From the NCBI RefSeq assembly GCF_010015445.1, contig NC_053114.1:16715724-16779723 (forward strand): 64,000 bases of DNA, given 5' to 3'. Each line of letters begins with the position of its first letter. Position 1 is the stretch's first letter. This document shows positions 23,301 to 36,300 of this stretch, piece after piece. The stretch is from Perca fluviatilis. Its lineage: Eukaryota; Chordata; Actinopteri; Perciformes; Percidae. A model generated the notes under the pieces. That model was not told the origin of the DNA. It did not search any database and saw only the letters and a list, made by a program, of their open reading frames with translations. The position numbers and the translations under genes are program-made.

Positions 23301-24210
23301 GTGCGTACACTGTACATGTTTGGAAAACGGAGGGCAGGGGGTGAGGGAAACCATTCCATTTCAAATATGACCTGTTTCCCTGAAAATATTTACCTAATAT
23401 TTTTCTCCTCCAAAGCAAAATTGACCTCTTTGATTGCCAAGATTGCTCCAAAGACCTCATGGAAAATAAATTCAGGAGTGTTTGAAATTCCTGAGTGGAT
23501 TTGCCAGTGCTGCCTAGCGTGAGCCCATGTTTATTTGTTTTTCAACGGCTGAACGGATCAGGGTTGTGTTGACTCAGATGGTATTTGGTTTGTCTTCTGT
23601 TACAGACATAATGAAGGGGCTCTTACTGCAGATGGTCAGAAATAGGACAAACCTGAATCAGCTGTGTACTCTTGTTTCTTCAAAAAGAAAAAGTTATACT
23701 TGTCAATCTGCCAAGTAATATGTTTAACAATTTGCTACTGTGGTATTGTATCTTATATGGCTTTTTTATCATTAGTTTTACTAAACCAGTGTCCAATAAG
23801 TGCAGCCACTTTATGAGCTGTCTTGCCTTTGGCAGTTCAACCTGTCCTGCTTGGCCCTGAGCTGTTGGAGTGCAGCTAGCTGTAAGCGGCTGAGGTATGC
23901 ATATCATTCTTGAATGAATTGGACAGGCACTGACCGCAGAAAAGAGAGCCTGGTGTTCTGTAGAATAACATCTGAAGAAAAGGAAAATTTAATAGCAAAA
24001 GCTTCAGGCATAATCTCCATGCTCCATCCACATAAAAGGGATGTGTGCCAGGCCTTGAGAGGCGGTAGTATAGAAAGGTGTAGGACTACCATGCAGATAT
24101 TGTGGGTGGCCGAACACACAGAGACCCTTACAGAGAGAGTGTGTGTGTAGTGCTTGTAACGTAACACTTTTCCTCTTACATTGAACAAAGAAAGTTATGG
24201 GAACTAGCAT
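20400..24210. other. Intergenic sequence, possible conserved non-coding stretch
   Basis: No coding exon is supported. Around 21,840-22,010 the sequence is low in repeats and dense in homeobox-like words (ATTAAA, TTATTAA, TAATCT, GATTTATTAAG), as in developmental enhancers. This is judged by eye only. The rest is featureless apart from a G run at about 23,116-23,127. Confidence 0.3.
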
Positions 24211-24213
24211 CAC

Positions 24214-24343
<130 letters not shown>

Positions 24344-25189
24344 TTCATATTACTAAGATAATGACCTCTCAGACACACAGGCCATGAGTGACTCTTTGTA
24401 ACATGAGCACTAGAAACACAACATGCACATATAAGACATGAAGTGAGTCAGACTCACCACATCGTTTCATCCTTGCATTATTTACTTGATGCTTGTTGGG
24501 CAGTACTGAAAAAATGTGTTATAACAATGCAGCCAAATATATAATAAACTGGGCCAATTCAGTGTGCTTTCTTATATTCTTATAGTACAGTTTTGACTAA
24601 TTTAAAGTTTCAGGTGTTTATATTTTGTAAAGTAAATGCATGGGTATTTCATGTGAATAATCATTATCAATAAATTTGTTGATTTTGATAAACAATAAAC
24701 CTGTCGGGTTTCAGCCAACGTTAATATTAATGTGGAGGCAGCCAGCAGGACGTAAATGATTATGTAGCGTTAAATCCCCCGAAAAGTTTGGCAAACAAAA
24801 GCTCATTCATCTTTTCATAACATCTAGTGAGTTTACCTCCGTAGCTCGTATCTTAAGCAAGAAGCAAGCTCAAGTTAGATGGCCAATGCTGAGCTAAACA
24901 TGCTAACCTATCAGAAAAGGTTTTCAGGTGCCTGATTAAAATCAGACGTGGTTGAACCAGAATCCTTTATCTTGATACGACATATTTAGCATTCAGCGCT
25001 TCTTTTGTTTGGGCCTTGTTGTATAACATTTTTAAAGCCAAAGCAGTCAACATGTTTGTGGTCCTCTCTGATGTATGGTCAGTGGCCGTGCGCAGCAGAT
25101 ACATTAGGTGTTACGTAGGCAGGTTAGAGGTTATGCAGGGAGGGGGAATAACATTCAGCATTCAACATCAGACGTTTCCAAAAAATAAA

Positions 25190-25292
25190 GTTTATTCACG
25201 AGTCTCGCATCTTGAGTCTGAGTCGAGTCTGAAGTCACTGTGTGTGCTACTTGTGACTCAAGTCCGAGTCTCAAACTCGAGTTCCAATCTCT
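25190..25292. repeat. GAGTC-rich simple repeat
   Basis: At least six copies of GAGTC or its complement lie within 100 bases (for example GAGTCTGAGTCGAGTCTG), with no fixed period. Similar decayed CAAGTCTGAGTC arrays are dispersed in fish genomes. Function unknown. Confidence 0.5.
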
Positions 25293-25734
25293 GGGCAGCA
25301 GAAGAGAAACCTTGCAAACAGGACCTCCTTCCTGCCACTTCCATGCCCGCAGAGTGTGGTTTTGACTTTAGCTGTAGTGCTTGCTTCCCTTTTCAAAAAT
25401 GAGACATTAACTTAGCAGGCAAGTGTTGGGAGAGGTGTTTTTTGTATCCATTAAGTCTTATCGTGCCTATTTAGGGTAGTTGCACACGTTGAAAGATTAT
25501 TACATGTAGAAAGCCTTCTTTTTGACTACTTGATATAACTTTTAAATGTATTAAAACAGTCACACAGTTGTTGCTGAAGTATTTAAAAAATTTTATTTGT
25601 TTAGTCAAGACACATGTCAGATAGGTCAATGAGCAATGTGCCTCTTTCTGTGACCTTTTACATTGACTCTGCTGTCCTTCACTCTTGATGTCCAATAAAT
25701 CATCGTGATCTCAGTCCAACATGAAAACCTACCC

Positions 25735-26080
25735 ACAGGATATGATTGGCACCTGGACTGAAGAGGGCAAATGGAGAACAATGGAGGAACAAGGGCTGGT
25801 CCATTATTAGAATGAATCTAATCGCAGCTTCGAGCTGAAAGCAGGCTTTGTTAATGGGGCCTTGTACAGTCAATTATCTTAATTGTTCCATTTACAGAAC
25901 CTGCTGCATGTTTCAGAAGCAGGTGCTGGAACTTGAGGGATGAGCTCAGTCACTCTCCATAATTGTAATTGTCAATTGATTCATTTATGAATGCCAGGGT
26001 GGCCATAAGCAGGATGAGGGTAATCGCAGGTCGTTCAGGGTGGAGGGGTATTGGGATAATGAGAAGCGGATGGAGGTTCT
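25735..26080. promoter_or_regulatory. Candidate conserved non-coding element
   Basis: A repeat-free stretch of balanced composition with many AATTA, TAATTG, CAATTATC and ATTGATTCATT words, bounded on its right by a MITE. It has the look of a vertebrate developmental enhancer. The mammalian KIF23-RPLP1-TLE3 interval is gene-poor and enhancer-rich, which fits, but conservation has not been measured. Confidence 0.3.
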
Positions 26081-26121
26081 ATTTAATGGTTCTGAACGGA
26101 TGATGAGCTGTTTGATATTCA

Positions 26122-26586
26122 GACTACATTTACATTGCTACTTTTTGGTTTGAAACTAATATATTTTGCTACATTTAAACCTCGCATTCACACTGCTCTG
26201 GTGTTTTTCAACATTTGAAAAAAACTTGTGACCCATTTTGGTTTCGACTATGCAGGGTTGCAGTCTCAACGGACGCAAACGGAGACCTTTGGCAACGCCG
26301 ACACCGACGCCAACGTTTCACTGCCTGATTGGGTCTTATCGGTCATGACTTCTCATTCTCTGAGACTAAGCTACTAACGTTACCATGGCAACTACCAGCA
26401 AGGGGCAGAATATACATGCTGTTTACCCCGGCACGCGCATGCCCAGTATACGAGAATGTTTATGAGATGTGCGCTTTGGGCGTGTTAGTTTAAACGCAGA
26501 TTAGTTCTTCTACTGGAGGTAAAAGCACAGATCGCTTTTGGCTCAAAACTGCTTAAAAAACAAAAGTAGCAATGTAAATGTAGCCT
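26122..26586. mobile_element. MITE with inverted ends of about 25 bp
   Basis: The left end GACTACATTTACATTGCTAC and the right end GTAGCAATGTAAATGTAGCC are inverted copies. The interior includes GC-richer sequence (ACGGACGCAAACGGAGACC). No certain target duplication is seen, so the superfamily is not assigned. Confidence 0.65.
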
Positions 26587-27093
26587 AAATAAGTTTAAAG
26601 AGCATTCTGTTCCTTTTTTACCAATCTCGTTAGGCCTCAAACATTATGTATTTTCTTTACAATGTTGTGCTAAAGGTTCATACTAAACTGTCAAAAAACT
26701 CATTAGTGTACACTTAACATTTTCATTCGTTTAGTCCTCCACCAATTATTACCACTCACAGATTGCTCCAAGGATGCAACTGCAACTGGTGTCAAACCGG
26801 AAGAATTACATTCATAAATCACAGAGTGGAAGATAGATTATTTTCACCTGCTGCTTTGCTCTGATGCGCGGTCACTGTGAACATCAAAGTCCAATCTCCA
26901 GCAGTACCCATGCACCTGATAGCAAAAAGCCTCGGCGCAGAGGCTCGCTACGGTTGATGGAGTCTTCAGACGAACCCTAAGTGGGGTGGTCTGCAGTCCC
27001 TCCTTGTAACCACACAACACTGCACTGTGAAATACTCAGAGACACTGTCACACTACCACCCTTTTGGGACACCCAGTCCTATGTCCGTCAAAG

Positions 27094-27662
27094 TTAACAC
27101 TTTATAATAACCATAACAAATAAATAGTAAACTAATTTTAAGTAAACTTAAGTTAATAGTTATTTTACTGTTAACAATGAAATGATGATTAATAATGTTT
27201 ACTAATTACTAGTAATGTTATAATTAATGTTATGTTAACAGTTTATTGTTGCACACATAACATTTTATATATTATTTGAAGTATTTGTTAATTATCAAAA
27301 TATTTGTAAACCTTTTTAAGAAATTGTTTGGAATGTGTCAATAAACATTATTTGGATAATACCTTCTTAACGGTTAATACATACTTTAGAAATCATCTGT
27401 AAACATTAGCATTAGTTGCAATTTCATGTTTTCCAAATAATGTTCATAGATGGTTTACAAAACCGCCATTGACAAAATATGAACTAGTTTTTTTTATATT
27501 GCACTAAAAATATATATATATATATATTATAAAATAACAAATTATAACTAATATTTAGTAAACATTATAAATCAATTCATTGTTCTTTAAAAGTATAATA
27601 ACTATTAACTAAAGTTTAATTAACTATCATTTTACCATTTAATAATGATGGTTTCAAGTGTT
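27094..27662. repeat. AT-rich fold-back repeat
   Basis: The sequence is over three-quarters A+T with many inverted words (AGTAAACTAA, TTTAGTAAAC, AACTATTAACT, AGTTAATAGTT). The ends AACACTTTATAATAACC and its approximate complement near 27,645 suggest an AT-rich palindromic MITE. Boundaries are approximate. Confidence 0.5.
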
Positions 27663-28696
27663 CCCATCAGCTATACCAGGCATCGACAGAAGAAAGAGGC
27701 CCTAAGAGAGGGGATTGAATCTCTTGTGTTTGCTCTCCCTCATACGTGGTTTCTCTTTCTCCTCTCTCTGCACATATTCAGTAGTTGCTATGGCTCTGTT
27801 TTAATCTGAAATTACTGGAGAGTGACTAACATGGAGGCCCTGTGGATAAGGTCATGCAATGGCAGCCATTAAACTCACTTGTCTAACATATCAAGAGCTC
27901 TGCTTTTTGACCATGTTGTGTTTGATAAGCTGTGCCATAATATAATCACTGGTACTCCAGTGGCCTTTCTGAGCAACGCTTCACAATGTTAGAGGTGTTC
28001 TGAAACTCCAAGATAAAAAAAAAACAGAAAAACCTGTCACAGAGAGATGGATAGAGCACTGTTTGGCTGAAAGAGAAGATGATGGTATAAGAGAGATGGA
28101 GTGGGGAGATTGAAATCTAATTGTATTTATATGCATCATCTATAGGTCTTGTTGGTACATATTTTGATAATTTGGTTATTTTGTTTATTGTTAGGTTCTT
28201 CTTTTAATCCATGTAATGATTGTTCACTAAGCCTATGCCCTTGGTTACTGTTGCTATGCTTGTCATTTTTTTGTATATTTTTTGTAGTCATTTTAAAAAA
28301 AAATCTTAAGAGTCCTTGAGTTCAGGATGAGGTAGACAAAAGCAGATCTCATTTCTCCCCGGCTGAAATGACTAACATCATAAATTGGTTGAAAATGCAT
28401 TCTTGAGCTGTCTTTTTAATTTTAAAACTAGAACCCTGTAAAAGGGTTAAGGCTTGATGGCTACACCTTTTCTGCTTAAAGTCCCAGGCAAAGAAATCCA
28501 CACACTACAATGAGGACTAACAGAGGATTTGTATTAATGTAACACTATCTTGGGTGACGTGACTGCAGTTGTAAACTTCCCTAAATCCAATTAATAACGG
28601 GCAGCTGCTAACGTTAGCCTAAACACAGTAGATGCAGTAGTGCAAGTCTTGAAGAGGGCTCTTCTAACATAAAATGGCATCTACAAACTAATTTAA

Positions 28697-29262
28697 AGGT
28701 GCAGTAAGTGATGCTGCGTGACGATTGTTGATATTTGAACTCCACAGCCAAACAAAACGACCCCCCTTCAGAATCTTCATGGACGCGCATTGCCATTGCA
28801 ACCACTTCCACAATACCAGCCAGTTGGGAGCAGCCATCACAAACAATAGCAAGCGGACAAGGTTAAACTGACCTGTTAACTTGTTCATAACGAGAGTTTT
28901 TATTCCTTTGAAATCAAAGAGGTTTCTGCAGCGTTAAAACCATGGTTCAAACGCCTAACCGACGTTAACAAGGCTCTTCCTGCTCTCCCGGTCATACAAC
29001 TTATTTTTTCAATTTGTATTCTATAGTCCTTTTGCTGTTTCGCTGCCAAGTCTTCTTGTTGATAACTCCTGGCTGGCCGCTGCCTCCCCCCTCTCCCCCC
29101 CACCCCATCACTCGCTTGCACACGCCACCTGGTGCTGATTGGCTGGAATAGTAATCCAAAGCTCGACAGGCCTGCTGATCTGTGCAACTGATTAGAAACT
29201 GAATGGCCGATTCCAGTGACAAACTATACGCAATTTAAACTAAACAGTGACTGGACCTTTTT
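28697..29262. mobile_element. Probable decayed TTAA-type MITE
   Basis: The left end (TTAA then AGGTGCAGTAAGTGATG, from 28693) matches the style of the other TTAA elements. The expected right end is only weakly present (AGTGACTGGACCTTTTT near 29,262). Body words such as CCAAACAAAACGACCCCCC resemble dispersed fish repeats. Confidence 0.4.
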
Positions 29263-29264
29263 GT

Positions 29265-32200
29265 AGTCATTATTTTGATTTAAAGTCTATAATGTGGTAA
29301 GACCACACATTTTACATGCATTGATTGTTACAGCCAAGGAATATGTTCATTTTCAGTTACCCTACAAACTCATCAGCATGCTTAAGCTCACAACACGCTT
29401 TGGCTGATATTCCATTCAATCCAATAATCACATTACCTCAGAGCAGAACTGAATACATTTTTATAAATAAGCAATCGCATAGTGGCAAATTTAATTCAGT
29501 GCTTCATAATTAACCTTGGGAGGAAAACTCATTTAAGTCTATTAAATCATCAAACGAGCTCAGGTAAAGCTAAACTTGATTATAGTTAAAAAAAAAATTC
29601 CTGTTAGTCTTTGACGTGAGGAAATACCGTCATTTATGGGAGCCAAAGCAGCTCTCTATTTGAGCTGTTAATTTGTGGCTCACACATCAATGCAATTAAA
29701 CTAGTCAGAGGAATGCTGACTTTCTGGTTGAATTCACAATGTTAATTAGCCAGTTGGGATTTTTTGAAATAAGTTATTGCTCTTCTTTATCTTGTGCTCT
29801 GGGTGAGTGGTTCTCATAAAGAGTAGAGCCTTTCTCTGTGCCTTCCTATCATAGACAACGTGTGGGGTGAACTTGCAAAATAATTGCAAGGAAGTGTGTA
29901 ACTAATGATTTCCACAAAGCTGCAGCGCATTATGTGTTGCTATTTAAAATGCAAATTTCTACTTGTTTATTCAGGGAGCATATTCAAATTCCAACTTACA
30001 AACCTTGTACCATTTCCCAACTATGATTCAGTTCTCCTTACAAACATTTACCAGTTTCCTCTTAGCCCTGTGGAGGTGTTATATATGTTTTAATGAGCTT
30101 TTCATATTTTTCATATACATGCCTTGAGTGATGCAGTTGCACTTTAATATTATCTGGGGTTTTTTTTATATGTGGAGTATCTTATTAGAAGCCTTCACAT
30201 CTACTTGATGCCTGCATTATCTCTGAATAAACCCAGTGTTTGCTGTGTTAAACATAGCTATGGAAATGCACAGTTAAAGCTTTTTCATATAACACACTTT
30301 GTTTTATCAAGTGGAGAGCTGGTTTAATAATGTCTGCTTTTTAAAACATGAGTAAAATGTTCAAAGGTGTGAATAAAGGAGCCAGATTTATTTTAAAAAC
30401 AGCTGAGGTCATAGTGGTTGCTCCAGCATTGCCCATGACCTTTGGAGCTGCCACAAGTGGCCAGCTGTAATCGATCAACATCTAAACTTTCCCCTGTGCT
30501 CGGTCAAACACATGTGGGAGAGCGGCCATTGACATTAAAACTCAATTAGCGAGGCCACTTTCTAAATAATACATTAGCAAAGTGCATTAGCTGAACATCG
30601 TCTGGTGCCCAGAGCACAGTTCTTGCACTACATCTCAATGTGTCAGGGCTGCAACTGTCTGGGTGCTAATGTGTTGGAATAGGGGGACATTGGGATGCAG
30701 ATGAACAGCAATTAGAGCATTGTCGTTTAACACGGAGGAGGAAGTTATTTTTTATTTTATTTTTTTTATTTTTTAAACTTTGATTTACACATCACACAAC
30801 TATATGGCAACAGTAAGTAACTGTTGAAAATAGGGGCAAGGTTGCGCGACTTTGGCTACATTGAACATGTAACTTATCTGTTACCATGTGCCGTTTTAAC
30901 TGGCTACACCTGCTGCGCACACACGGCATAGGATTGTGTGAGTCACAGGTGAGACGGAGAGCTTTTGCTCTGGGATTGTTGTTGTTTCTTGAGTTTTTTG
31001 GAGCTGGCACAGCACTGTGAAAACGTCAATTTACTGCCAGCTGTTATCAGAGGATGCAGATGAGGGAAACAAGAAATAAAAACAGAAATTCTCAAAATCA
31101 AACTGCCAATATGCTCATTTACAGTCATTAAGTCGTTTCCTGTATGTCTGTAGTTTAATTTAAAAGAAATAATGATTCTTTATGATCCATTTCTGTGTAA
31201 AAGGAGCACACACACCTCGCGTAACAAATATAAATTGAAGACAACTTCTTTTTTACAACTATGCACTGCTTTCGTGCCAAGTGTAGCCAGTTTCATGTAT
31301 TCTAGTGAAAGCGTAGTGTTGGATCGTCTGCGCTATGTGTGCAATGTAGCCATTTTTTTTTTTTATATATATATATAGCAAATTATATAATTTTGTCATT
31401 CTTTCGGGGGGGGGAGAGGACGGTCGATAGGGGAAACACTAAGACAATATCTTACATCCTTGGATTTATGCATTACCCTTCTGTAGCCATAACAAATGTA
31501 TCTGCTTGTGGCACAGTACTAATGCCATATCCATAACTTTTGAATTTGACTGTACAAAATCCCATTCAGGAATGCTATCTCCGAGCAGGGCTACACCATC
31601 TGCCACAGCACAAACACCATACAATACAAACAAATACTATAAATAGATTACACAGGGCCTTATCCTTTATCCACCCAAAATGATGCTCTCTGTATTTATT
31701 CAGAGGAGAGTTATGTGCTAATCTGGCTTTGTTTCATTTAGAGCCCTCATTTGTCATCCCCATTCCTCTGTCTTTGGGTAATGACTCCCTGGCTTAAAAG
31801 CTGTTAAACTGTTAAAATAGCTCATTGTAATTCACTGAGTCACCTGGGTTGTTAACCTTTTTTAACCATATTAAAACCCAAATGGATAAGATACAAGTAA
31901 AATGAATTGTCCTTTTAGGAATTCCCAAATAATGACCTCAACTCACACTCCCTGGCTTCGGCCTGGGTGGAAAACCGCTGCAATCATGAGCTGTAGAAGA
32001 TAAATACATTTGCTAGTGATTGCCGTTAAGCCGGTTCCTCGTCAACACCAACCAGGACATGAAGGTCCCTGCCAAGAACAACGAAAGCTCCGGGTTTTTG
32101 CATCAACAAAAATATTGAAAGGCATTGTTGAGGGATAAACTCTTTCAGCCAAAGTGGGTTGGATGCTTTCCTTGTGTTCCTGGCAGAGCCTTCAGTTTCT

Positions 32201-32496
32201 ACAGCTGTCAGTGGTGTGGTATTGCTAAGGCGCTGTGAATCCCAGGCTGACTTTTTACTGGCTGTGGTTATCTTTGTGATGACAGTGTTTAGGCTGATCT
32301 TCATCCACCCTCACTCATTGCGGTCTAGTACTGTATGTGTGGTTTTCTATCGCTTTCTCACTCTATCATCCTTGTTTTAAACTCCCAGTCTTTTACTTTT
32401 AAGTTGTGAGCTTTTAACTATGCTGTTGTGGTGTCCAAACACCACTACAAAAATAATTTAGAAGTCATGTCCTGTTTTTTACATCTTCTGACATTA
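29265..32496. other. Intergenic sequence, candidate conserved non-coding stretch
   Basis: No exon is supported. The part at about 30,395-30,740 is repeat-free, with TGACCTTTGG, TAATCGATCAA, CAATTAG, AGTGCATTAGC and GCAATTAGAGC words, and looks enhancer-like. A second such stretch is near 31,690-31,860. A T run and (TA)n lie at 31,352-31,377 and a G run near 31,406-31,413. Confidence 0.3.
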
Positions 32497-32500
32497 TTAA

Positions 32501-33163
32501 AGGTATAGTGGAGGATTTTCCCGAATTTTAGAAAAGATCCGCCCTCTCCACTTTTTGAAAAAATGCACATGCGCAACACTCTACCTGCTCCCGAGACGTA
32601 ACGCCTATTAAACGTGTGCACGAGAGTGCACTGTTTACAAGTTGCTGTCGGCATGGTTCATACAAGCCTACTTTCCAAAAGAAGATTTGCACTTTTTCAC
32701 AAATTGAGATGTTTACCGTGTCTGTGCGGTGCGTGACTTGTACCAGGGCTAGCATCGCTAATCATAGCTTACATCAACTTTCACTAGCAGTGATTTTAAA
32801 TGGATTTCTCCAAATAGCATGCCAAACTTTACCTGTCGAGTAGAAACTTCGCGACTGAGGCATCAGTGGAGAGCCCAACCTGTGCTTTTAGCGCACACCG
32901 GCCGCGTGTGGAACATTCTCCCAAAACACTCCGGTCTTGTTTCTTTCTTCAGAGGCCTTTCTCTTCTTGTCATACAATTCGTAGACACTCGTAGCTCACC
33001 ACACATATACACCTGAAAGTATTCATGCGCAGAAAGCGAAAACTACCCTAGGGACGAGCACGTACGACGGCCTTACGTAAACATAGCGCCAGAATGATTG
33101 ACAACTAGGAGGACCAATAGTCTTGATGATCCACCCGGAAAAAGAAATCCTCCACAATACCTT
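32501..33163. mobile_element. TTAA-flanked MITE
   Basis: TTAA at 32497-32500 and 33164-33167 flank inverted ends AGGTATAGTGGAGGATTT and AAATCCTCCACAATACCTT (one base longer on the right, one mismatch). The interior is CpG-richer than its surroundings. No coding sequence is recognised. Confidence 0.8.
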
Positions 33164-33623
33164 TTAATGCAAATTATCCATCTGCATCACCGCACACTGC
33201 ACTTTCTTCTATCGTTTCTACTTTATGTAACATAGCACTCTCAACCATCTACTTAGGACCCGGAATTATAAATATTACTAAACCCGGTTAAATCATGTTT
33301 TAACTTTAAATCGTGTTGCACCAAACTTTAAACTAGCTTAAAATTAAGAAAGAATAAATGTAAACCTCTCTTTAAATGTCAGTTTAGTTTTTACTCTAAA
33401 TCTAGATTAAATTGAATTCTGTTTCTGAATTCTGCACCAAAACTTTAAACACCAATTTAACTGTGATCCACTATTAAAAGTGAACAGTAAAACACCTTTT
33501 TCATCTGTAAAATGTATTCAATGTTGCTTAGTTTTGGTATTTCTTTTGCTTGACCATCCAAAAGTCCCACAAAAGTCAGTCTTTTATCAGTCAGAACGGG
33601 TCAGTTGTCCGTCCCAGAGTTGG

Positions 33624-33887
33624 CTAGCCTGACAAGCCAGATCCACATCTAGATGTTGGGTCTGGGAACTCACCATTGGCAAGGCTTAATCCGAGGGGCG
33701 GGATAAACGGTTGTCTTTCAAATTCCCTATGCACGCAATAGGATAGCACTACAACTAACCAGAGCAACGAAGAAGGTAGCGGAGCTAGTTGATAGATTAA
33801 ACTTTTTCCGTATCTGGTCGGCAAAACTCCAAACACATGAGTATGTGGGTTGCCAAATGGCAAACTTTTCATGGGCGCAACCCACAT
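33624..33887 (-). pseudogene. Helicase-like fragment inside a dispersed repeat
   Basis: The minus strand is open for 87 codons. It contains FGVLPTRYGKSLIYQLAPL, which resembles the Walker A region of RecQ-type helicases (PTG-GKS then YQLP), with the glycine after PT replaced by arginine. The end reads PPLGLSLANGEFPDPTSR, corresponding to repeat sequence (CTAGCCTGACAAGCCAGATC side). It is most simply a helicase-derived fragment carried by a transposable repeat. It is not a working gene: the rest of the helicase is absent. Confidence 0.5.
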
Positions 33888-34332
33888 ACTCAGCGCTGCT
33901 GCTCATCCCACAAATGCATGTTCCTTACAAATGGGGCACCATTTGAAAGGGAACTAAACTGGCTTTCCAACAGTATAAGATTTATTGCTAAAAAGCATTG
34001 TTACCACAGAGAAATAATCTACCAAACACAAATATCCTTACTTTTTGTGCTAAGTTTAGATATATCTATGGCTAGCAAGCAATGAAATGTTTTGTAAAAG
34101 ACCATAGGCTTACTGACTTTTTAGCTAGCTATTAACCATTATAATGTTTGGTAAGGAATACAGAGGAGCCCCCCTCTTTTAGCATGTTCAACTCTATTTA
34201 ATTTTGGTCAATAAACTTAGATTTACTAAACCAAGATTAAATCTATATGCTCCAGACTGCTTAACTCTCAGCACAATTCCATTGTTTTCACTCAAAATAG
34301 AAATTCTAAATCAACCAGGACTGAAATCTTAA

Positions 34333-34786
34333 TGCTATAGTGCACAACTATTTTATATTAATGGACGTTCGTTACATTCAAGCCATTGCCAAATGAGTTG
34401 ATACAAAGCTAGTTAAGACTCCAAAGCTCCACAAAACTCTCTCTGTATTTCAGTATGACTATGTTTACAAAATGGTGTAGTCCGGTGACATTCGCGCCCA
34501 GAAGCTTGAGTGATGCGCTTTACATCACCGCTGATAATGAACAACAGCAGCTTTGAGCTTTGGAGACGAAGAGGACATAAAAATTACAAGATAATTACCT
34601 CTTCTGAAGAGTCCATGCTGTTTTTTTCTCCTCTGTGTCATCCTTGATTTTACTAGCAACTGTGTGGAGGAGGGTTGGGGGGTGGTGTCAGATCATCGAA
34701 GGCTTGTATCATGTTGATGCACCGACAGTCTTGTTGTAATTACTTAGAATTCGTCATGGGGGCGACAGAAACTACACACTATAGCT
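34333..34786. mobile_element. TTAA-flanked MITE
   Basis: TTAA at 34329-34332 and 34787-34790 bound diverged inverted ends: TGCTATAGTGCACAACT on the left and AACTACACACTATAGCT on the right. The interior is non-coding. Confidence 0.65.
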
Positions 34787-35365
34787 TTAAGGATTGCCAC
34801 TTTAAGTTGCTTATGCAAATTTTAAGGCCTTTTTTTTCTACTAGTTCGTGAAACACTACTTCGTTGACATGTCGTTAAATAAAACACTACTACTTTACTA
34901 CACTACTACAATTTACTACATATTTGAGGGTTTAATCATTATTTCATCATTTTAATTATTAAACTTTCGTCATTATCTTACCCTGTTCTTTGATTTTTAT
35001 TGTTTTTGATAGCATCTTTTCTCTTTTTATGGCTTACTTATTAATTCTCTATTGTCCTTATCTTAATGTGTAAAGCTAAATTTCCACTACAAGACTTGCA
35101 AAGTTGGCAGTTTGCGTTACTGTTCCCACTACACAACTTGCTGTGTTGTAGTGTTTTCACACTACCTGACTGACCGGCAACAGGGGCTCACACATTACTA
35201 GGGCTGTGTATTGGCAAGAATCTGGCGATACGATACGTATCACGATACGTATCACAATACATGGGTCACGATTCAATATAATGCAATATATTTTGATACT
35301 GTGTGTAAGGATATATATAGATTTATTTTAAGTATAATTTTAGAAAAACTAATATTTATGATTTA

Positions 35366-35492
35366 TGAATGTACCGTGCTCTGCTACCATGCTTTCTATT
35401 AAGAACTGTTGTAATAATATAATGCTTCCTGTTGAAGTAAACGGCACTTGTTGAAGATTACGGCGTTCTTCTTTTCACCAGCGTACACTACA
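35366..35492 (+). repeat. 5' LTR remnant of the gypsy element
   Basis: Matches the last 127 bases or so of the 3' LTR, from GAATGTACCGTGCTCTGC to CACTACA. The first ~115 bases, including the TG terminus, are missing, so no target duplication can be read on this side. Confidence 0.9.
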
Positions 35493-35547
35493 TTTTGGCG
35501 ACGAGTGAACCTACGTCTTTTTTGCATTTTTTTTTTACTGATTCATC

Positions 35548-36300
35548 ATGGCTAACGTGCCTCCGCCTCCGATGTTTTTGCCTTGCCCTTTCGACATGTG
35601 GATGCAGATTTTCAACAACTACATGCTGGTGATTAATGTGACAGGGAATGCTTGGCCTGAGGCTCGCAAGAGAGCTACATTACTCCATTGCCTCGAGTCG
35701 AGGGACAACAGACTTTCTACTCATTGCCAGATACAGGTGACACGTTTACCTCTGCTGTTGCTGCCTTAGAGAAACATTTTACGCCAAAGTTAACGTTGTC
35801 GTGGAGCGTCATGCCTTCAGAAAGCGCACACAAGCACCTCAGGAGACTATTACACAGTATGTGGCTGCATTACACAACCTTGCTTCAAAATGTGGATTGG
35901 ATGATAAAATGGATGAAATGATCCGTGACCAGCTAATTGAACATGTGACCAACGCAAGCATTAGGGAAAGGCTTCTGTTAGAACCAGATTTGTCACTGGA
36001 TAAAGCATTTACAATTGCAACTCAAGTGGAATCTGCTGTTCAGCAAGCTAAAACGATTGCAGCAGGTGACAGTGTTTCAGTGCAAGCTGTACAGCCCCGT
36101 CCATACAAGAAATACAAACGTCAAACCCACCCAAATAAGCCTGCCAATGCTCCTGCTACGTCCTCATGTAGCTGTTTCAGATGTGGTTCCGACAAACATG
36201 CAGCTAATTTCCCCCAGTGCCCTGCAGCCAAGGCAACTTGTAAATCTTGTCATAAAGTAGGACATTTTGCACGTGTTTGCCGCTCACTCAAAACCAGTGA
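35548..36300 (+). pseudogene. gypsy gag, broken by two frameshifts
   Basis: The first frame opens at 35548 (MANVPPPP). The reading frame shifts near 35,690 and again near 35,795, after which one frame runs on through the nucleocapsid and pol. Near 36,165-36,285 are two zinc-knuckle-like motifs, CFRCGSDKHAANFPQC followed by CKSCHKVGHFARVC. Such a tandem pair is usual for gag of Mag-like Ty3/gypsy elements. The protein would package the element's RNA. Confidence 0.85.
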
